Shown here: positions 52,852 to 61,122 of the stretch, piece by piece | Layout: each line of letters opens with the position of its first letter | How positions within the stretch are numbered: position 1 is the stretch's first letter | Assembly: GCA_965219925.1 (NCBI GenBank) | Contig: OZ244795.1 | Location: forward strand, 4,092,001-4,156,000 | From: Bin87 sp965219925 | Lineage (GTDB): Bacteria > Chloroflexota > Dehalococcoidia > Lucifugimonadales > UBA3495 | Length of the DNA: 64,000 bases | Reading direction: 5' to 3' | Program-made: the position numbers and the translations under genes | The notes under the pieces: model-generated | The model's database searches: none | What the model was told of the DNA's origin: nothing | What the model saw: only the letters and a program-made list of their open reading frames with translations

Positions 52852-52880
52852 ATGCTAGCGATGCCCCATTACAATGTCAA
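52852..52880 (-). promoter_or_regulatory. Sigma-70 promoter of the alpha/beta hydrolase
   Basis: On the minus strand TTGACA (52875-52880), a 17-nt spacer and TAGCAT (52852-52857). Confidence 0.6.
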
Positions 52881-52894
52881 TTGGGCGCACGCGT

Positions 52895-53025
52895 TCATCA
52901 GGGTCTTTCCAAAGTTGTGAGAATTAACCACCCGCTCATGGTGAGCCTGTCGAAGGACGGTCGTCGATGGTTCGACAGGCTCACCATGATCCTTCGACTG
53001 GCTCAGGATGAGCGGGGACGGGGCC
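52895..53025. repeat. Repeat C copy
   Basis: Starts AGGGTCTTTCCAAAGTTGTG and contains two inverted GGTTCGACAGGCTCACC / GGTGAGCCTGTCGAAGG units and CTGGCTCAGGATGAGCGG. Confidence 0.75.
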
Positions 53026-53115
53026 GGGAGTGGGAATCGTATTGGCAGGGAGTGGCCGATACTTTTCGCGCCAGCGCGCCGAGGGACTCTGACGCCTTGG
53101 GCGAGCAGGCATGAG

Positions 53116-53138
53116 AAAGCCCGGGGATTACCCCGGGC
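53116..53138 (-). terminator. Terminator of the first 49-residue membrane protein gene
   Basis: GCCCGGGG, loop, CCCCGGGC (53119-53138) is followed on the minus strand by TTTCTC. It is 26 nt after the stop codon, and the sequence resembles that of the terminator after the paralogous gene. Confidence 0.7.
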
Positions 53139-53163
53139 CGTCTGAACACCGGTATCGGATGCG

Positions 53164-53313
53164 CTAGTCGGCGGCCTGTGGAGCCGTGTTCGCCTGTTCT
53201 TGAGTCAGGGGCGACACCAGGTTGGCGTTGGCGTTTTCCTTGCGCTGGATCAAGTACCGCGGAACGATGACCCACAGGGTGAAGAGCGCGATGAATGCTG
53301 CGATGGCGATCAT
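53164..53313 (-). CDS. Small single-span membrane protein, paralog 1 (49 residues)
   Basis: The ATG at 53313 behind CGGAG opens a 49-codon frame: MIAIAAFIALFTLWVIVPRY then LIQRKENANANLVSPLTQEQ and ending APQAAD. Residues 1-17 form one membrane helix, followed by a basic patch and a short polar tail, so the tail is probably cytoplasmic. It shares start, WVxVPRxLIxR and the end APQAAD with the gene at 53690-53839. It has its own terminator and a conserved element 69 nt upstream. Function unknown. Confidence 0.72.
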   Translation of the reverse strand: MIAIAAFIALFTLWVIVPRYLIQRKENANANLVSPLTQEQANTAPQAAD

Positions 53314-53381
53314 TTCTATGTATCTCCGGTTGTTTCGGTCTATCGGGTAATCAGTGATGGGCTGTAGTATGGCGGGGTTTT

Positions 53382-53409
53382 GTTACACAGATTTTGCGAC
53401 AATGTAACG
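53382..53409 (-). promoter_or_regulatory. Conserved 28-bp upstream element, copy 1
   Basis: Plus-strand GTTACACAGATTTTGCGACA followed by ATGTAACG. It matches copy 2 (53906-53933) at 23 of 28 positions and lies the same distance (about 68 nt) from its gene's start. It ends in inverted GTTAC/GTAAC arms, so a regulator site or unusual promoter is likely. Confidence 0.6.
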
Positions 53410-53426
53410 GTTATGTAACGGAGGGC

Positions 53427-53579
53427 AGGGCCTTTCGATTCTCCCTCTCCCCTTGTGGGAGAGGGCTGGGGTGAGGGGTATAGTCTGCCGCAGGATAGTT
53501 CCCTATCTCACACCTTCACCCTCACCCTAACCCTCTCCCATCAAGGGAGAGGGGATTTCTTGCAACACCGAAAGGCCCT
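53427..53579. repeat. Repeat A, inverted copy between the two small membrane protein genes
   Basis: AGGGCCTTTCGATTCTCCC start, ACCGAAAGGCCCT end. The internal order is reversed relative to 1160-1313 and the other copies. Confidence 0.85.
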
Positions 53580-53631
53580 GTAACGGAGGGGACATACGCT
53601 GTACGCCCCGGCGTGGCGGGCTGTTAACATC

Positions 53632-53658
53632 AAAAGCCCGGGAGATTATCTCCCGGGC
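53632..53658 (-). terminator. Terminator of the second 49-residue membrane protein gene
   Basis: GCCCGGGAGA, loop TTA/TAA, TCTCCCGGGC (53636-53658) is followed on the minus strand by TTTTG; it is about 32 nt after the stop. Confidence 0.75.
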
Positions 53659-53689
53659 AATGATCGCGAAGCAGGGGTGTCGGTAGTTG

Positions 53690-53839
53690 TTAGTCGGCAG
53701 CCTGCGGGGCAAACTCTTCGTGCTGCAGCGGGGATACCGTGGGGGTAGCGCTTTCGTGGCGGCGAATCAGGAACCTGGGAACGACGACCCAAAGGGCAAA
53801 GAGCGCTACGAAAACGGCTGCGGCGGCGATTGCGATCAT
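53690..53839 (-). CDS. Small single-span membrane protein, paralog 2 (49 residues)
   Basis: The ATG at 53839 behind CGGAG opens MIAIAAAAVFVALFALWVVV then PRFLIRRHESATPTVSPLQH and ending FAPQAAD. It has the same topology as paralog 1: one N-terminal membrane helix with no signal cleavage site, then a basic stretch and a polar tail. Identity to paralog 1 is roughly 45% by eye, and both are exactly 49 residues. The conserved coding pattern, ribosome site, upstream element and terminator together argue that both are real genes. Confidence 0.72.
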   Translation of the reverse strand: MIAIAAAAVFVALFALWVVVPRFLIRRHESATPTVSPLQHEEFAPQAAD

Positions 53840-53905
53840 TTAGTGTTTCTCCGGTTGTATGGTGGGCGATGCCCTTTCTTGATGTGCCCATTATGTTCCC
53901 ATGAT

Positions 53906-53933
53906 GTTACGGGGATTTTGCGCCAATGTTACG
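53906..53933 (-). promoter_or_regulatory. Conserved 28-bp upstream element, copy 2
   Basis: Plus-strand GTTACGGGGATTTTGCGCCA followed by ATGTTACG, 67 nt from the start of paralog 2. The conserved core is GATTTTGCG-CAATGT-ACG. Confidence 0.6.
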
Positions 53934-53988
53934 CGTGTGTAACAAAACCCGGGATTTCGATGCAAAACCGGGGGCCGGACGCGGTACG

Positions 53989-55068
53989 TTAATCCTGCGG
54001 TTGCAGGCCCACCCACCAATGGCGTCCTTTGCCGCGACGTTTGCGCTGGTAACCCCTAGCAGTCAGTTCCAAGCCGAATTTGCGCTGGCTGGCGGCCAGG
54101 TATCCATTGTCCAGACACCAGGTGGCGTAGCGGGTATAAAGCTCGCCGGCCAGGGTCATCGTGTCGCCGCCCACGGCGCAGGCGTCGGCGACAAAGTCGG
54201 TGATGGGGCCTTCGTGGGTGGCCTGAGATGCCACCGAGATACGCGGCGCGGGCGAGCCATCGGGGGCGATCCAACCGGCGGGTTCGCCCAGGGTGGCGGC
54301 CTCCGATCCGTTCCGGGGCAGACGACCCGATCCGGCGCCGTAACCGTGGACTCCGGCTACCGGAGCCAGATTGGGTGCATCGCGGGATGCCTGCATGGCC
54401 AACTCGCCGGCAACCCCATAGTCTCCGGGGAGGTCCTGCGCCGCAACATCGGTTCCGTACCCGTCCAGGCAGCGGGACAGGAACAGAATCAGATCGAGGT
54501 AACGAGGGAGGCCGCCGAAATTCTCCCACCGCACTTCCTTCCCGTCCAGTTCGGTGGCGTCCAGCGTGAAATTGAGATCGGGGGCGGCGAAGCGTTGCCG
54601 GTATTCGTCGGGAATGCTCCACCTGGGCGCAATAAGGTCGGCTTCGACGCATTGGGCGATCAGGGCCACGCACACCCGGGCGGCGCGGAGGTTGGGGTCG
54701 TGTTCTTCCAGCGGTGGCGTGGTGAACGCGGTCGTCAATTCCCCACGGGTCTGCAATGCCGACAGGGCAAAGGCTCCGCGAATCTGGTTGCCGGCGCTGC
54801 GAACCAGGGATTGGTAGTCTGAAAAGGCCGGCGGGGTGTAGCTGTCCGTTTGCGGCGTGTTGTCTCGATTGGCGGCGTCACTGCCCGACACAAAGGAGGC
54901 GGACACCAGACCCTGGTGGGACGCGGTGAAGAAGGCCATGGCCAGCGCCAGGTTTTCCCGGGTTAGCCTTACGCGCTGGCCCGGCGTTAACGATCGAGAG
55001 AGCGGGGACGGGGCGTTTTCAGCATCAGGATGGTCGGGGTGTTCGGATTTGCCGGATGCAGTTGTCAT
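53989..55068 (-). CDS. Unknown protein with a primase-type C-terminal domain
   Basis: The 359-residue protein (ATG 55068; a longer frame from 55083 starts in a short repeat) ends with PITDFVADACAVGGDTMTLA, ELYTRYATWCLDNGYLAASQ and RKFGLELTARGYQRKRRGKG. This pattern is typical of the winged-helix domain at the C-terminus of phage/plasmid D5/P4-type primase-helicases. The first 270 residues contain no Walker or primase motifs that I can recognise. There is no integrase or phage gene nearby. It may be a nucleic-acid-binding relic or a regulator. Confidence 0.6.
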   Translation of the reverse strand: MTTASGKSEHPDHPDAENAPSPLSRSLTPGQRVRLTRENLALAMAFFTASHQGLVSASFVSGSDAANRDNTPQTDSYTPPAFSDYQSLVRSAGNQIRGAFALSALQTRGELTTAFTTPPLEEHDPNLRAARVCVALIAQCVEADLIAPRWSIPDEYRQRFAAPDLNFTLDATELDGKEVRWENFGGLPRYLDLILFLSRCLDGYGTDVAAQDLPGDYGVAGELAMQASRDAPNLAPVAGVHGYGAGSGRLPRNGSEAATLGEPAGWIAPDGSPAPRISVASQATHEGPITDFVADACAVGGDTMTLAGELYTRYATWCLDNGYLAASQRKFGLELTARGYQRKRRGKGRHWWVGLQPQD

Positions 55069-55127
55069 CCTGTCCATCCTCACATCCCGATGATCCTGAT
55101 CCCGTCAATTGCTGTCCCAGGCGATGG

Positions 55128-56099
55128 CTAGGAGTTGATGTCCATCACGACTTTGATGATGCCGTCCTGACGCTGTTCGTACATATCGTAGGCTTTTTGC
55201 ACGTCGGAGAAACCGATGCGGTGGGTGATCAACTCGGCGGGGTCGGCCCAACCACGGGCGCGCAGGTCAACCATGTCCTGGATCTGGCTGATGGGGTCGC
55301 CGCTGCGGGCGCCGGTGGTGGGGGTGATGCGCGGTTGCTTGTCCATCCAGAGGTTGTGCTCGATGGGCACCATGTGGTCGGTTTGGACGCCGAACACGAT
55401 CACCTGACCGAACTGGCGCACGTGGCGGAAGCACTCGTTGAGCGAATCCGGGTAACCGGCGGCTTCCACGCACACGTCCGGCCCGCGTCCTTTGGTGATC
55501 TCCATGACCGCTTCGTGAACGTCCTGCTGGTCGGGATTGATGCGGTGGGTTGAACCCATCTGCTTTGACTTTTCGAGCCGGTATTCCAGCGGGTCCACGA
55601 CGATGACGTTGCGAGCGCCCATGCGGGAAAGGATCATGGCGAAGCTGAGGCCGATGCTGCCCTGTCCAAAGATCAGGATGTTTTGCTGCAACGGGCTGCC
55701 GATCTGCCGGCAGGAGTAGAGCACGGTTCCGGGAGGCTGGCACAAGACCCATTCGTCCAGGCCGCCGTACTCGGGCAGGACGGCGATGCGCCCCGGGGCG
55801 GAAAGGACGTATTCGCAAAGCCCACCGGTGCCGGGGAACGGGATTACGATGACGCGCTGTCCCTCGTGATACTCGTCGGTTTTGCTGTCGACGATGACGC
55901 CGGCCAGTTCATGGGCACCACGGCAGGGAGCCAGGGGGTATTCCGACTCGTCGAGCACCGGCCCGTAGGTATGGCGGATGTCGGAGCCGCAAACGCTGAC
56001 ACGCTCCATCTTGACCAGCACCTGCCCATCGGCGGCGGCGGGTGTTTCGACTTCGGTGAATTCCCAACGCTTGGGGGCAACGAGTTGGGCTGCTTTCAT
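55128..56099 (-). CDS. Zinc-type medium-chain alcohol dehydrogenase (MDR family)
   Basis: The 323-residue protein has the MDR layout: catalytic zinc ligands in VCGSDIRH and PCRGAHELAGVIV, nucleotide-binding ILIFGQGSIGLSFAMILSRM and the acidic end of the second strand IVVDPLEYR. The structural-zinc four-cysteine loop is missing, as in some sorbitol or threonine dehydrogenase relatives. Oxidation of an alcohol or sugar with NAD(P) is expected; substrate unknown. AAGGAG precedes the ATG. Confidence 0.87.
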   Translation of the reverse strand: MKAAQLVAPKRWEFTEVETPAAADGQVLVKMERVSVCGSDIRHTYGPVLDESEYPLAPCRGAHELAGVIVDSKTDEYHEGQRVIVIPFPGTGGLCEYVLSAPGRIAVLPEYGGLDEWVLCQPPGTVLYSCRQIGSPLQQNILIFGQGSIGLSFAMILSRMGARNVIVVDPLEYRLEKSKQMGSTHRINPDQQDVHEAVMEITKGRGPDVCVEAAGYPDSLNECFRHVRQFGQVIVFGVQTDHMVPIEHNLWMDKQPRITPTTGARSGDPISQIQDMVDLRARGWADPAELITHRIGFSDVQKAYDMYEQRQDGIIKVVMDINS

Positions 56100-56213
56100 A
56101 GTTTGGTTTCTCCTTAGGTGATGGATCCGGAGGTTATGGATCCGGTTGTTATGGATCCGGGTGCGGGAAATTACATGGAAAATTACATTGATGCGGGGAT
56201 GGGGGCAAGGTGG

Positions 56214-56816
56214 TTAGTCGTCACGGGGCCGCTGACGGTGGTGGAACAGGTTGGCCAGGGGGATGTCCAGTCCGGGGAGCAGGGGAGTGGTCAGAGTGTC
56301 GTCCGAGGTAAGGATGCCGCGTTCTACATACTGCCCTCCCTGCAATTCCAGCGGAGTGACAGTATCGTTCTCGTAGTCAAAAACCCAGTACTCGGGGACG
56401 CCAGCCTCGGCGTAGAGTTGGCGTTTGCGTACCAGATCGCGTTCCCGGTTGGTGGAGAGGATTTCGATCACGATGTCGGGTGGCCCTTCCGCGTAACCAC
56501 GGACAAAGATGTCCGTATGCTCATGCAAGATGATGGCCAGGTCGGGCACCAGGACGCGGCGGGGTTCCCGGGAGAGGATGGTTACTAATTCGCTGTACAT
56601 CACCGCTGGCGGTTCCTGGAAACTGTCCAGATGATTCCTAAAGTACGCCACTAGTCCATCTTTCAAAAACTGGTGAACGCGTCGGGGTCGGGGCATAACG
56701 TAGAGTTCTCCGTCGTCCAGTTCCAGTTTGGGTTTGTCGTCGGGTTCCGGCAAATCGAGGAACTCATCGACGGACATACGCATTCCGGTACGGAGGATTG
56801 GTTTTGCGGTGGTCAT
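56214..56816 (-). CDS. Uma2-family nuclease-like protein
   Basis: The 200-residue protein contains MSVDEFLDLPEPDDKPKLEL, DGELYVMPRPRRVHQFLKDG, VPDLAIILHEH, PPDIVIEILSTNRERDLVRK and YAEAGVPEYWVFDYE. The acidic residues and Lys of the PD-(D/E)XK core are in place. It is not closely related to the other four Uma2 genes of the window. Upstream (56115-56160) GTTATGGATCCGG-like units are repeated three times. Confidence 0.84.
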   Translation of the reverse strand: MTTAKPILRTGMRMSVDEFLDLPEPDDKPKLELDDGELYVMPRPRRVHQFLKDGLVAYFRNHLDSFQEPPAVMYSELVTILSREPRRVLVPDLAIILHEHTDIFVRGYAEGPPDIVIEILSTNRERDLVRKRQLYAEAGVPEYWVFDYENDTVTPLELQGGQYVERGILTSDDTLTTPLLPGLDIPLANLFHHRQRPRDD

Positions 56817-56857
56817 AGCGCCCTCACCCTGACCCTTTCCCAGACGGAGAGGGGATG

Positions 56858-57784
56858 TTAAGTGTGGAAACGGGGCAGGATTTCTTCGCCGGCCTGTTCC
56901 AGCTGCTCCATGGATTCGGCGCCGGAGCAGAGGGGACGAATGACGAATTTATACCCGCCGGCGTCAACATATTGTTGGATGAAATCACCGATCTGCTCCG
57001 AGGTGCCGACGGCTGAGTACTCGGTGAAATGGGCGTCGGGACGCTGACGGGTAATGAACTGCTCGGATTTGGCTTCGCCAGCCTCTTGATCGTCACAAAT
57101 GTAGTAACCAATGAGAACGCCGACGTGGTCTTCTTCGATTTCGCGGTCGTACTGCTGAGCGGTTTCAAACACGATCTCGCGCCCGGAGCGCACCTCCTCG
57201 GGGGTAGCGCTGGAGACGAGCCAGCCGTCGCCAACGCGACCGACGCGCCGGGCCGCCGCCGGACTCCGGCCGCCGATCCAGACGGGCGGTGAGGGTTTCA
57301 GGAAGGTGCGGGGCGTAACCGAGACGTTGTGGGTGGTGAAGAAATCGCCCTCGTGGGTTACGTATTCCTCCTGCCACAGACGGCGCATCAGCTTGATGGC
57401 CTCGTCGGTGCGGCGGGCGCGGTCGGCCTTGGGCACGCCGCAGGCTTCGTATTCGTCGGGGTCTTCCTGACCCAGGCCGACGGCGGGGAAGAACCGGCCC
57501 TGAGACAGCCAATCCAGCGTGGCAACCTGCTTGGCGAGAACCACCGGGTTCCGCAGAGGCAGGGCGAGGACGCTGGTGCCGAACTTGAGGCGTTCGGAGT
57601 AACCGGCCACCAGGGACAGGGCAACCATGGGTTCCAGGCTGAAGCGCTCGCTGCAAATGCGGTCGCTGAGCCAGATGGAGTCGTACTCGTATTTGTCGCC
57701 CAGCTCCACCAGCGTCCGCAGGAAGGAGGGGTCATCTCCCCCCTGTCCGAAGGCTCCGGGGACATAGCCGATGGCAACGCTCAT
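56858..57784 (-). CDS. LLM-class flavin/F420-dependent oxidoreductase
   Basis: The 308-residue TIM-barrel protein matches luciferase-like oxidoreductases: GDKYEYDSIWLSDRI, LSLVAGYSERLKFGTSVLAL, NPVVLAKQVATLDWLSQGRF, VGLGQEDPDEYEACG and SPPVWIGGRSPAAARRVGRV. The arrangement is closer to F420-dependent enzymes than the protein at 45269, to which it is only distantly related. Substrate unknown. AAGGAGG precedes the ATG. Confidence 0.88.
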   Translation of the reverse strand: MSVAIGYVPGAFGQGGDDPSFLRTLVELGDKYEYDSIWLSDRICSERFSLEPMVALSLVAGYSERLKFGTSVLALPLRNPVVLAKQVATLDWLSQGRFFPAVGLGQEDPDEYEACGVPKADRARRTDEAIKLMRRLWQEEYVTHEGDFFTTHNVSVTPRTFLKPSPPVWIGGRSPAAARRVGRVGDGWLVSSATPEEVRSGREIVFETAQQYDREIEEDHVGVLIGYYICDDQEAGEAKSEQFITRQRPDAHFTEYSAVGTSEQIGDFIQQYVDAGGYKFVIRPLCSGAESMEQLEQAGEEILPRFHT

Positions 57785-57884
57785 GGTGTTGGCCTCCTTG
57801 GCGGCGGTTGATTACTGAAACGGGTAGTTGCGGCGTATTGTAGCAAATGACGGCGGGGTAGTACGCTTTCGCGCTCACGCGTAC

Positions 57885-58068
57885 GCATTTTGTCATTGCG
57901 AGGATCTTCCGCTCATCCCGAGCTTGTCGAGGGACGTGACAAGCTCGCCCTCGCTGCCCCCTGTCATTGCGAGGAGCGCCAGCGACGTGGCAATCTCGGT
58001 GCACCCGGTGCGCCCCCAGCACCCTTGCCATCCCATCGAGATTGCCACGCTACGCTCGCAATGACAGC
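57885..58068. repeat. Repeat B copies (variant)
   Basis: Two CATTGCGAGG units (57894, 57965) and a right end CTCGCAATGACAGCAGGCCAG. CGCGTACGCATTTTGTCATT is the outer left end also seen at other copies. It fills the 306-base gap between two minus-strand genes. Confidence 0.75.
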
Positions 58069-58090
58069 AGGCCAGTTGGATTGCGGGAAA

Positions 58091-59032
58091 TTACCCCGAT
58101 ATGGGCTCCAGGCCGGCTTCGGCGCGGGCGTCGTTGATGTGGTCGAGAACGCGCATACGCAGCGGCGGCAGCTCGTAGCCAACATCGGCCATCATGCGGC
58201 TGTTGTCCACCAGGTACACGTGGGGAACCGGGCGGTCGCCGGTGCGGATGCTGGCGTCGGGGATGTAGGAACGCACGATATCGGCCACGTCGGCGATGGT
58301 GGCCAGTTCTCCGCCACTGATGTAAATGTGGTGGCTCAGCCGGTCGGCAAGGGCCACGCGCACGAAAATCTCGGCAGCGTCTTCGGTGTGAATCATGGGC
58401 GACGCTTCCCGGGGATCGAAGTTCATTTCCACCGGCTGGCCGATGGCGGGCAAAGACATCATCAGGCCGCCGATCATGCCGGTCATCCCGGTAACGCGCC
58501 CGTGGCCGAAGACGGTGCAGATGCGCACGCCCCGGATGTCCAGGCCGTGGAGGGTGCGGTAGCGGGCGGCGGCAAAGTCGTTGACGGCTTTGGTCATGCC
58601 GTAGACATTGATGGGCGCGGCCAGGTCGTCCTCGGTGAGCGGGCGGTCGCCGAAGGTGTCCTGCACACCGTACACCGCGATGCTGCTGGCATACACCACG
58701 CGCTGGATATTGCCCCAGCGGGCCGCCTCGAAGACGTTGTTGGTGCCGTCGATGTTGACGGCCATGCCGGTAGCGGGACGGTCTTCGGTATCGGGAGGCA
58801 ACAGGGCCGCCATGTGGATGATCCGGTCCACATTATGACTGTTGACGGCCTCCAGCAGGTGGTCCATGCGGGTAACGTCGCCGCGGTAGATGGAAATCCG
58901 GTCCAGCAGGGGTTGCAGGTTAGCCCGTGGGGGAGCCAGGTCGAAGCAGAGCACGTCTTCGCCCCGTTCCACCAGCTTGCGAATGATGCGGTTGCCGATA
59001 AATCCGGTGCCGCCGGTTACCATCACGGTCAT
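58091..59032 (-). CDS. NAD-dependent epimerase/dehydratase (extended SDR)
   Basis: The 313-residue protein starts at the ATG 59032 behind GGAGG with the Rossmann motif VMVTGGTGFIGNRIIRKL. It continues with the extended-SDR elements YRGDVTRMDHLLEAV, IIHMAALLPPDTE, VVYASSIAVYG and the active site YGMTKAVNDFAAARY (YxxxK). Nucleotide-sugar or related substrate is likely, but residues do not single one out. Confidence 0.88.
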   Translation of the reverse strand: MTVMVTGGTGFIGNRIIRKLVERGEDVLCFDLAPPRANLQPLLDRISIYRGDVTRMDHLLEAVNSHNVDRIIHMAALLPPDTEDRPATGMAVNIDGTNNVFEAARWGNIQRVVYASSIAVYGVQDTFGDRPLTEDDLAAPINVYGMTKAVNDFAAARYRTLHGLDIRGVRICTVFGHGRVTGMTGMIGGLMMSLPAIGQPVEMNFDPREASPMIHTEDAAEIFVRVALADRLSHHIYISGGELATIADVADIVRSYIPDASIRTGDRPVPHVYLVDNSRMMADVGYELPPLRMRVLDHINDARAEAGLEPISG

Positions 59033-59161
59033 AGCCAAACCTCCAACGTCGCGTCCGCCACCGCCGGGGAAAGCGCCGGAATGGCGCCGGCGGAACAATC
59101 CACAGCATGATACCGAGCATGATACCGGGGGTTGGTAAGCCGCGCAAACCGCGACAGAGTT

Positions 59162-59167
59162 TATAAT
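59162..59167 (+). promoter_or_regulatory. -10 box of the Phd/PIN operon (leaderless)
   Basis: TATAAT at 59162-59167 is followed by only 6 nt before the ATG at 59174, so transcription should start at or next to the start codon. No ribosome site is possible. Confidence 0.6.
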
Positions 59168-59173
59168 AGGGTC

Positions 59174-59449
59174 ATGGATCTGATTTATTCGGCTCAGGAA
59201 GCCAAAGCGAAATTCTCAGAGGTGATGCGGCACGTGCGCGCTGGCGGCACGGTTACGGTTACGTACCACGGCAAGCCCGTAGCGGAAGTCCGGCCCATCG
59301 AAAAGGAACCAACCGCCACCGACCGGCGAATAGAGGAACTAACCCGGCGGGGCATCATCGGGCCGGCGCGCTTTGATGATGCGGAAATCGGACCGTCGCA
59401 GCACAGCCCGGGAGCGCTTGCCCGATTCCTGGCGGACCGTAACCGGTGA
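59174..59449 (+). CDS. Phd/YefM-family antitoxin
   Basis: The 91-residue protein shows the Phd pattern SAQEAKAKFSEVMRHVRAGG, VTVTYHGKPVAEVRPI and a C-terminal toxin-binding tail. It overlaps the PIN toxin gene by 4 nt. Its promoter ends 6 nt from the ATG, so antitoxin translation is probably leaderless and autoregulated by the Phd dimer. Confidence 0.88.
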   Translation: MDLIYSAQEAKAKFSEVMRHVRAGGTVTVTYHGKPVAEVRPIEKEPTATDRRIEELTRRGIIGPARFDDAEIGPSQHSPGALARFLADRNR

Positions 59450-59826
59450 GCGTCGCTTACGTCGATTCCTCGGCGCTTATCGCGATTGCATTTGCGGAGT
59501 CGCGGGGTGGTTCGTCCCTTGCTAACCTTCTGACTTTCGACCGGGTGATCGCCTCGAACCTATTGGAAGCCGAAGTGCGATCTGCCTTCGCACGGGAGGG
59601 TTTGAGGTTCCAGTTGCCGCCCGGTCTGGACATTGAGTGGATTTTCCCGGATCGGCCATTGACGTCGGAGTTTGCCAGGGTGCTGCAAGCCGGTTACCTG
59701 CGCGGCGCCGACCTGTGGCACGTCGCAACAGCTATGTACGTGGCCGTGGACCCTGGGGAGATGTTTTTCGCAACACTGGACGGGCGGCAGCAAGAGGTAG
59801 CGCGGACCCTGGGGTTTGCATCCTGA
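59446..59826 (+). CDS. PIN-domain toxin (VapC type)
   Basis: The 126-residue protein starts at GTG 59446 (overlap GTGA with the antitoxin). The PIN acidic residues are visible: Asp in VAYVDSSAL, Glu in NLLEAEVRSAF, Asp in LRGADLWHVATAM and Asp in FATLDGRQQEVA. An RNA-cleaving toxin neutralised by the upstream Phd protein is expected. Confidence 0.88.
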   Translation: MSVAYVDSSALIAIAFAESRGGSSLANLLTFDRVIASNLLEAEVRSAFAREGLRFQLPPGLDIEWIFPDRPLTSEFARVLQAGYLRGADLWHVATAMYVAVDPGEMFFATLDGRQQEVARTLGFAS

Positions 59827-59997
59827 GCCAACGCCAGAAGAGACGCCGGCGTCATGATTTTTGCGGGGAGCCGAGTTGTACGCGGTATGGATACGATTAG
59901 GTGGGATCGTCGGGATCGCGTCATCTCACTATCATAGACAGGCCGGAGAGCAAGCGCGGTGGTCTCGGGGTGGTTGCGTCGGTATGACACGCGGGTA

Positions 59998-60759
59998 TTA
60001 CGCGACGGTGGCCAGCTGGCTGGGTTCCGGGGCGTAAACGAAATCGTTGGCAGCCACTGGTCGGTGATCGATGCCGTGGGCCAGTTGCCACACCAGCGCC
60101 CAGGCGTCGCCCACCGCCGACTCCAGCCTTGACGGGGATACAGCCGCGACGTGCCCCAGGGTGTGGATGCCGAGGTCGTGGAGAGCGGCCAGCCGGCGCA
60201 CGTCGATGGGCAGTGAGTTTACCGACACGGGGGCCAGGCAAGCACGCCGGGCGGATTCGTCATCGGGGAGTCGCACGGCGTGGTTGGGGCGGGCCGTTGC
60301 AGCGGCACACCGGGCCGGGAATTTACCCGGTCCGACACCGACGCACGCGTTCCAGTCGGTGGGTACAGCACGCATCAGCGCGGCAGTGAATCGCGCATCG
60401 TCGCTGCCGAACCGGTCAGTGTCATGCCGGTCGGCGCCATGGTTGACGGCGACGTACGCACAACCGAGGCCGGCGTCTTCCGCGTCGCCGCCGATACGAT
60501 TCAAACGGGCGACGATTGCTGCCCAGCGCAGGGCGTAGAGGCGAAAGTCGGCGATCAGGGGGATGGCATCGGCGCACCGTTGCAGGGCCGTGTTCAGCGG
60601 CATCCCGGCGTGGACGCCCATGCCGGGTGTGGCATCGACGATACGGGACAGGGGCGAGCCTTCATCGTAGATGACGAAGGGTTGTCGGCGCAGGTCGGGT
60701 CGGCGGGCGGTTTCGACCCGCAGGGGGAGGTGTGGGATCAATAAACATGCCACCAGCAT
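59998..60759 (-). CDS. ImuB-like Y-family DNA polymerase relative, short
   Basis: The 253-residue protein resembles the catalytically dead Y-family protein ImuB: MLVACLLIPHLPLRVETARR, PFVIYDEGSPLSRIVDATPG, GVHAGMPLNTALQRCADAIP and a C-terminal HhH-like LAALHDLGIHTLGHVAAVS. The acidic metal ligands of active Y-family polymerases are absent. Full ImuB proteins are 350-500 residues, so the C-terminal part is missing or reduced. TATAAT lies 9 nt before the ATG (extended -10 TGATATAAT), suggesting a leaderless mRNA. Its 5' end is duplicated at 62193-62303. Confidence 0.72.
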   Translation of the reverse strand: MLVACLLIPHLPLRVETARRPDLRRQPFVIYDEGSPLSRIVDATPGMGVHAGMPLNTALQRCADAIPLIADFRLYALRWAAIVARLNRIGGDAEDAGLGCAYVAVNHGADRHDTDRFGSDDARFTAALMRAVPTDWNACVGVGPGKFPARCAAATARPNHAVRLPDDESARRACLAPVSVNSLPIDVRRLAALHDLGIHTLGHVAAVSPSRLESAVGDAWALVWQLAHGIDHRPVAANDFVYAPEPSQLATVA

Positions 60760-60854
60760 AGTGGCGGCATTATATCAGAACATTATTTCTGATTTCCACA
60801 GGGAGGATGTCCTTACGCGTACCCACTTTGTTATTGCGAGCGCAGCGTGGCAAT

Positions 60855-61047
60855 GACGAGTTTCGCGGGCGAAACGAACGAGGGCGATGCCGTCGGGATG
60901 GGCCGCGCCGGCCAGGGCGGCGGCGGCGTTGAGCATCAGGTCCCGGCAGAGGTCTGCCACCGGGGGAGGGAGCCGATGGGCTTCCACGGCGATGCCGGCG
61001 GCGAACTTGGCGAGGCGCTGCGTAAAGTCGGGCGAGACGTTGGTCAT
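60855..61047 (-). pseudogene. MmgE/PrpD family fragment (N-terminus only)
   Basis: From ATG 61047 the frame reads SPDFTQRLAKFAAGIAVEAH, then RLPPPVADLCRDLMLNAAAA and LAGAAHPDGIALVRFARE, the typical start of MmgE/PrpD (2-methylcitrate dehydratase-type) proteins. After about 63 residues it runs into a repeat B end, and the remaining 380 or so residues are missing. Confidence 0.65.
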
Positions 61048-61109
61048 AATGCGACAGGGATAACCGGAGGTGATGGATCACGCAACGGCGCATGTGGGGA
61101 TTCCATATG

Positions 61110-61115
61110 TATAAT
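61110..61115 (+). promoter_or_regulatory. -10 box of hicAB (leaderless)
   Basis: TATAAT at 61110-61115, 7 nt before the hicA ATG at 61123; no ribosome site precedes hicA. Confidence 0.6.
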
Positions 61116-61122
61116 GCTGCCT

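Noticed and set aside
53989..55068. Prophage or plasmid region around the primase-type protein
   Set aside because: No integrase, portal, terminase, capsid, replication or partition genes, and neighbours are ordinary metabolic genes.
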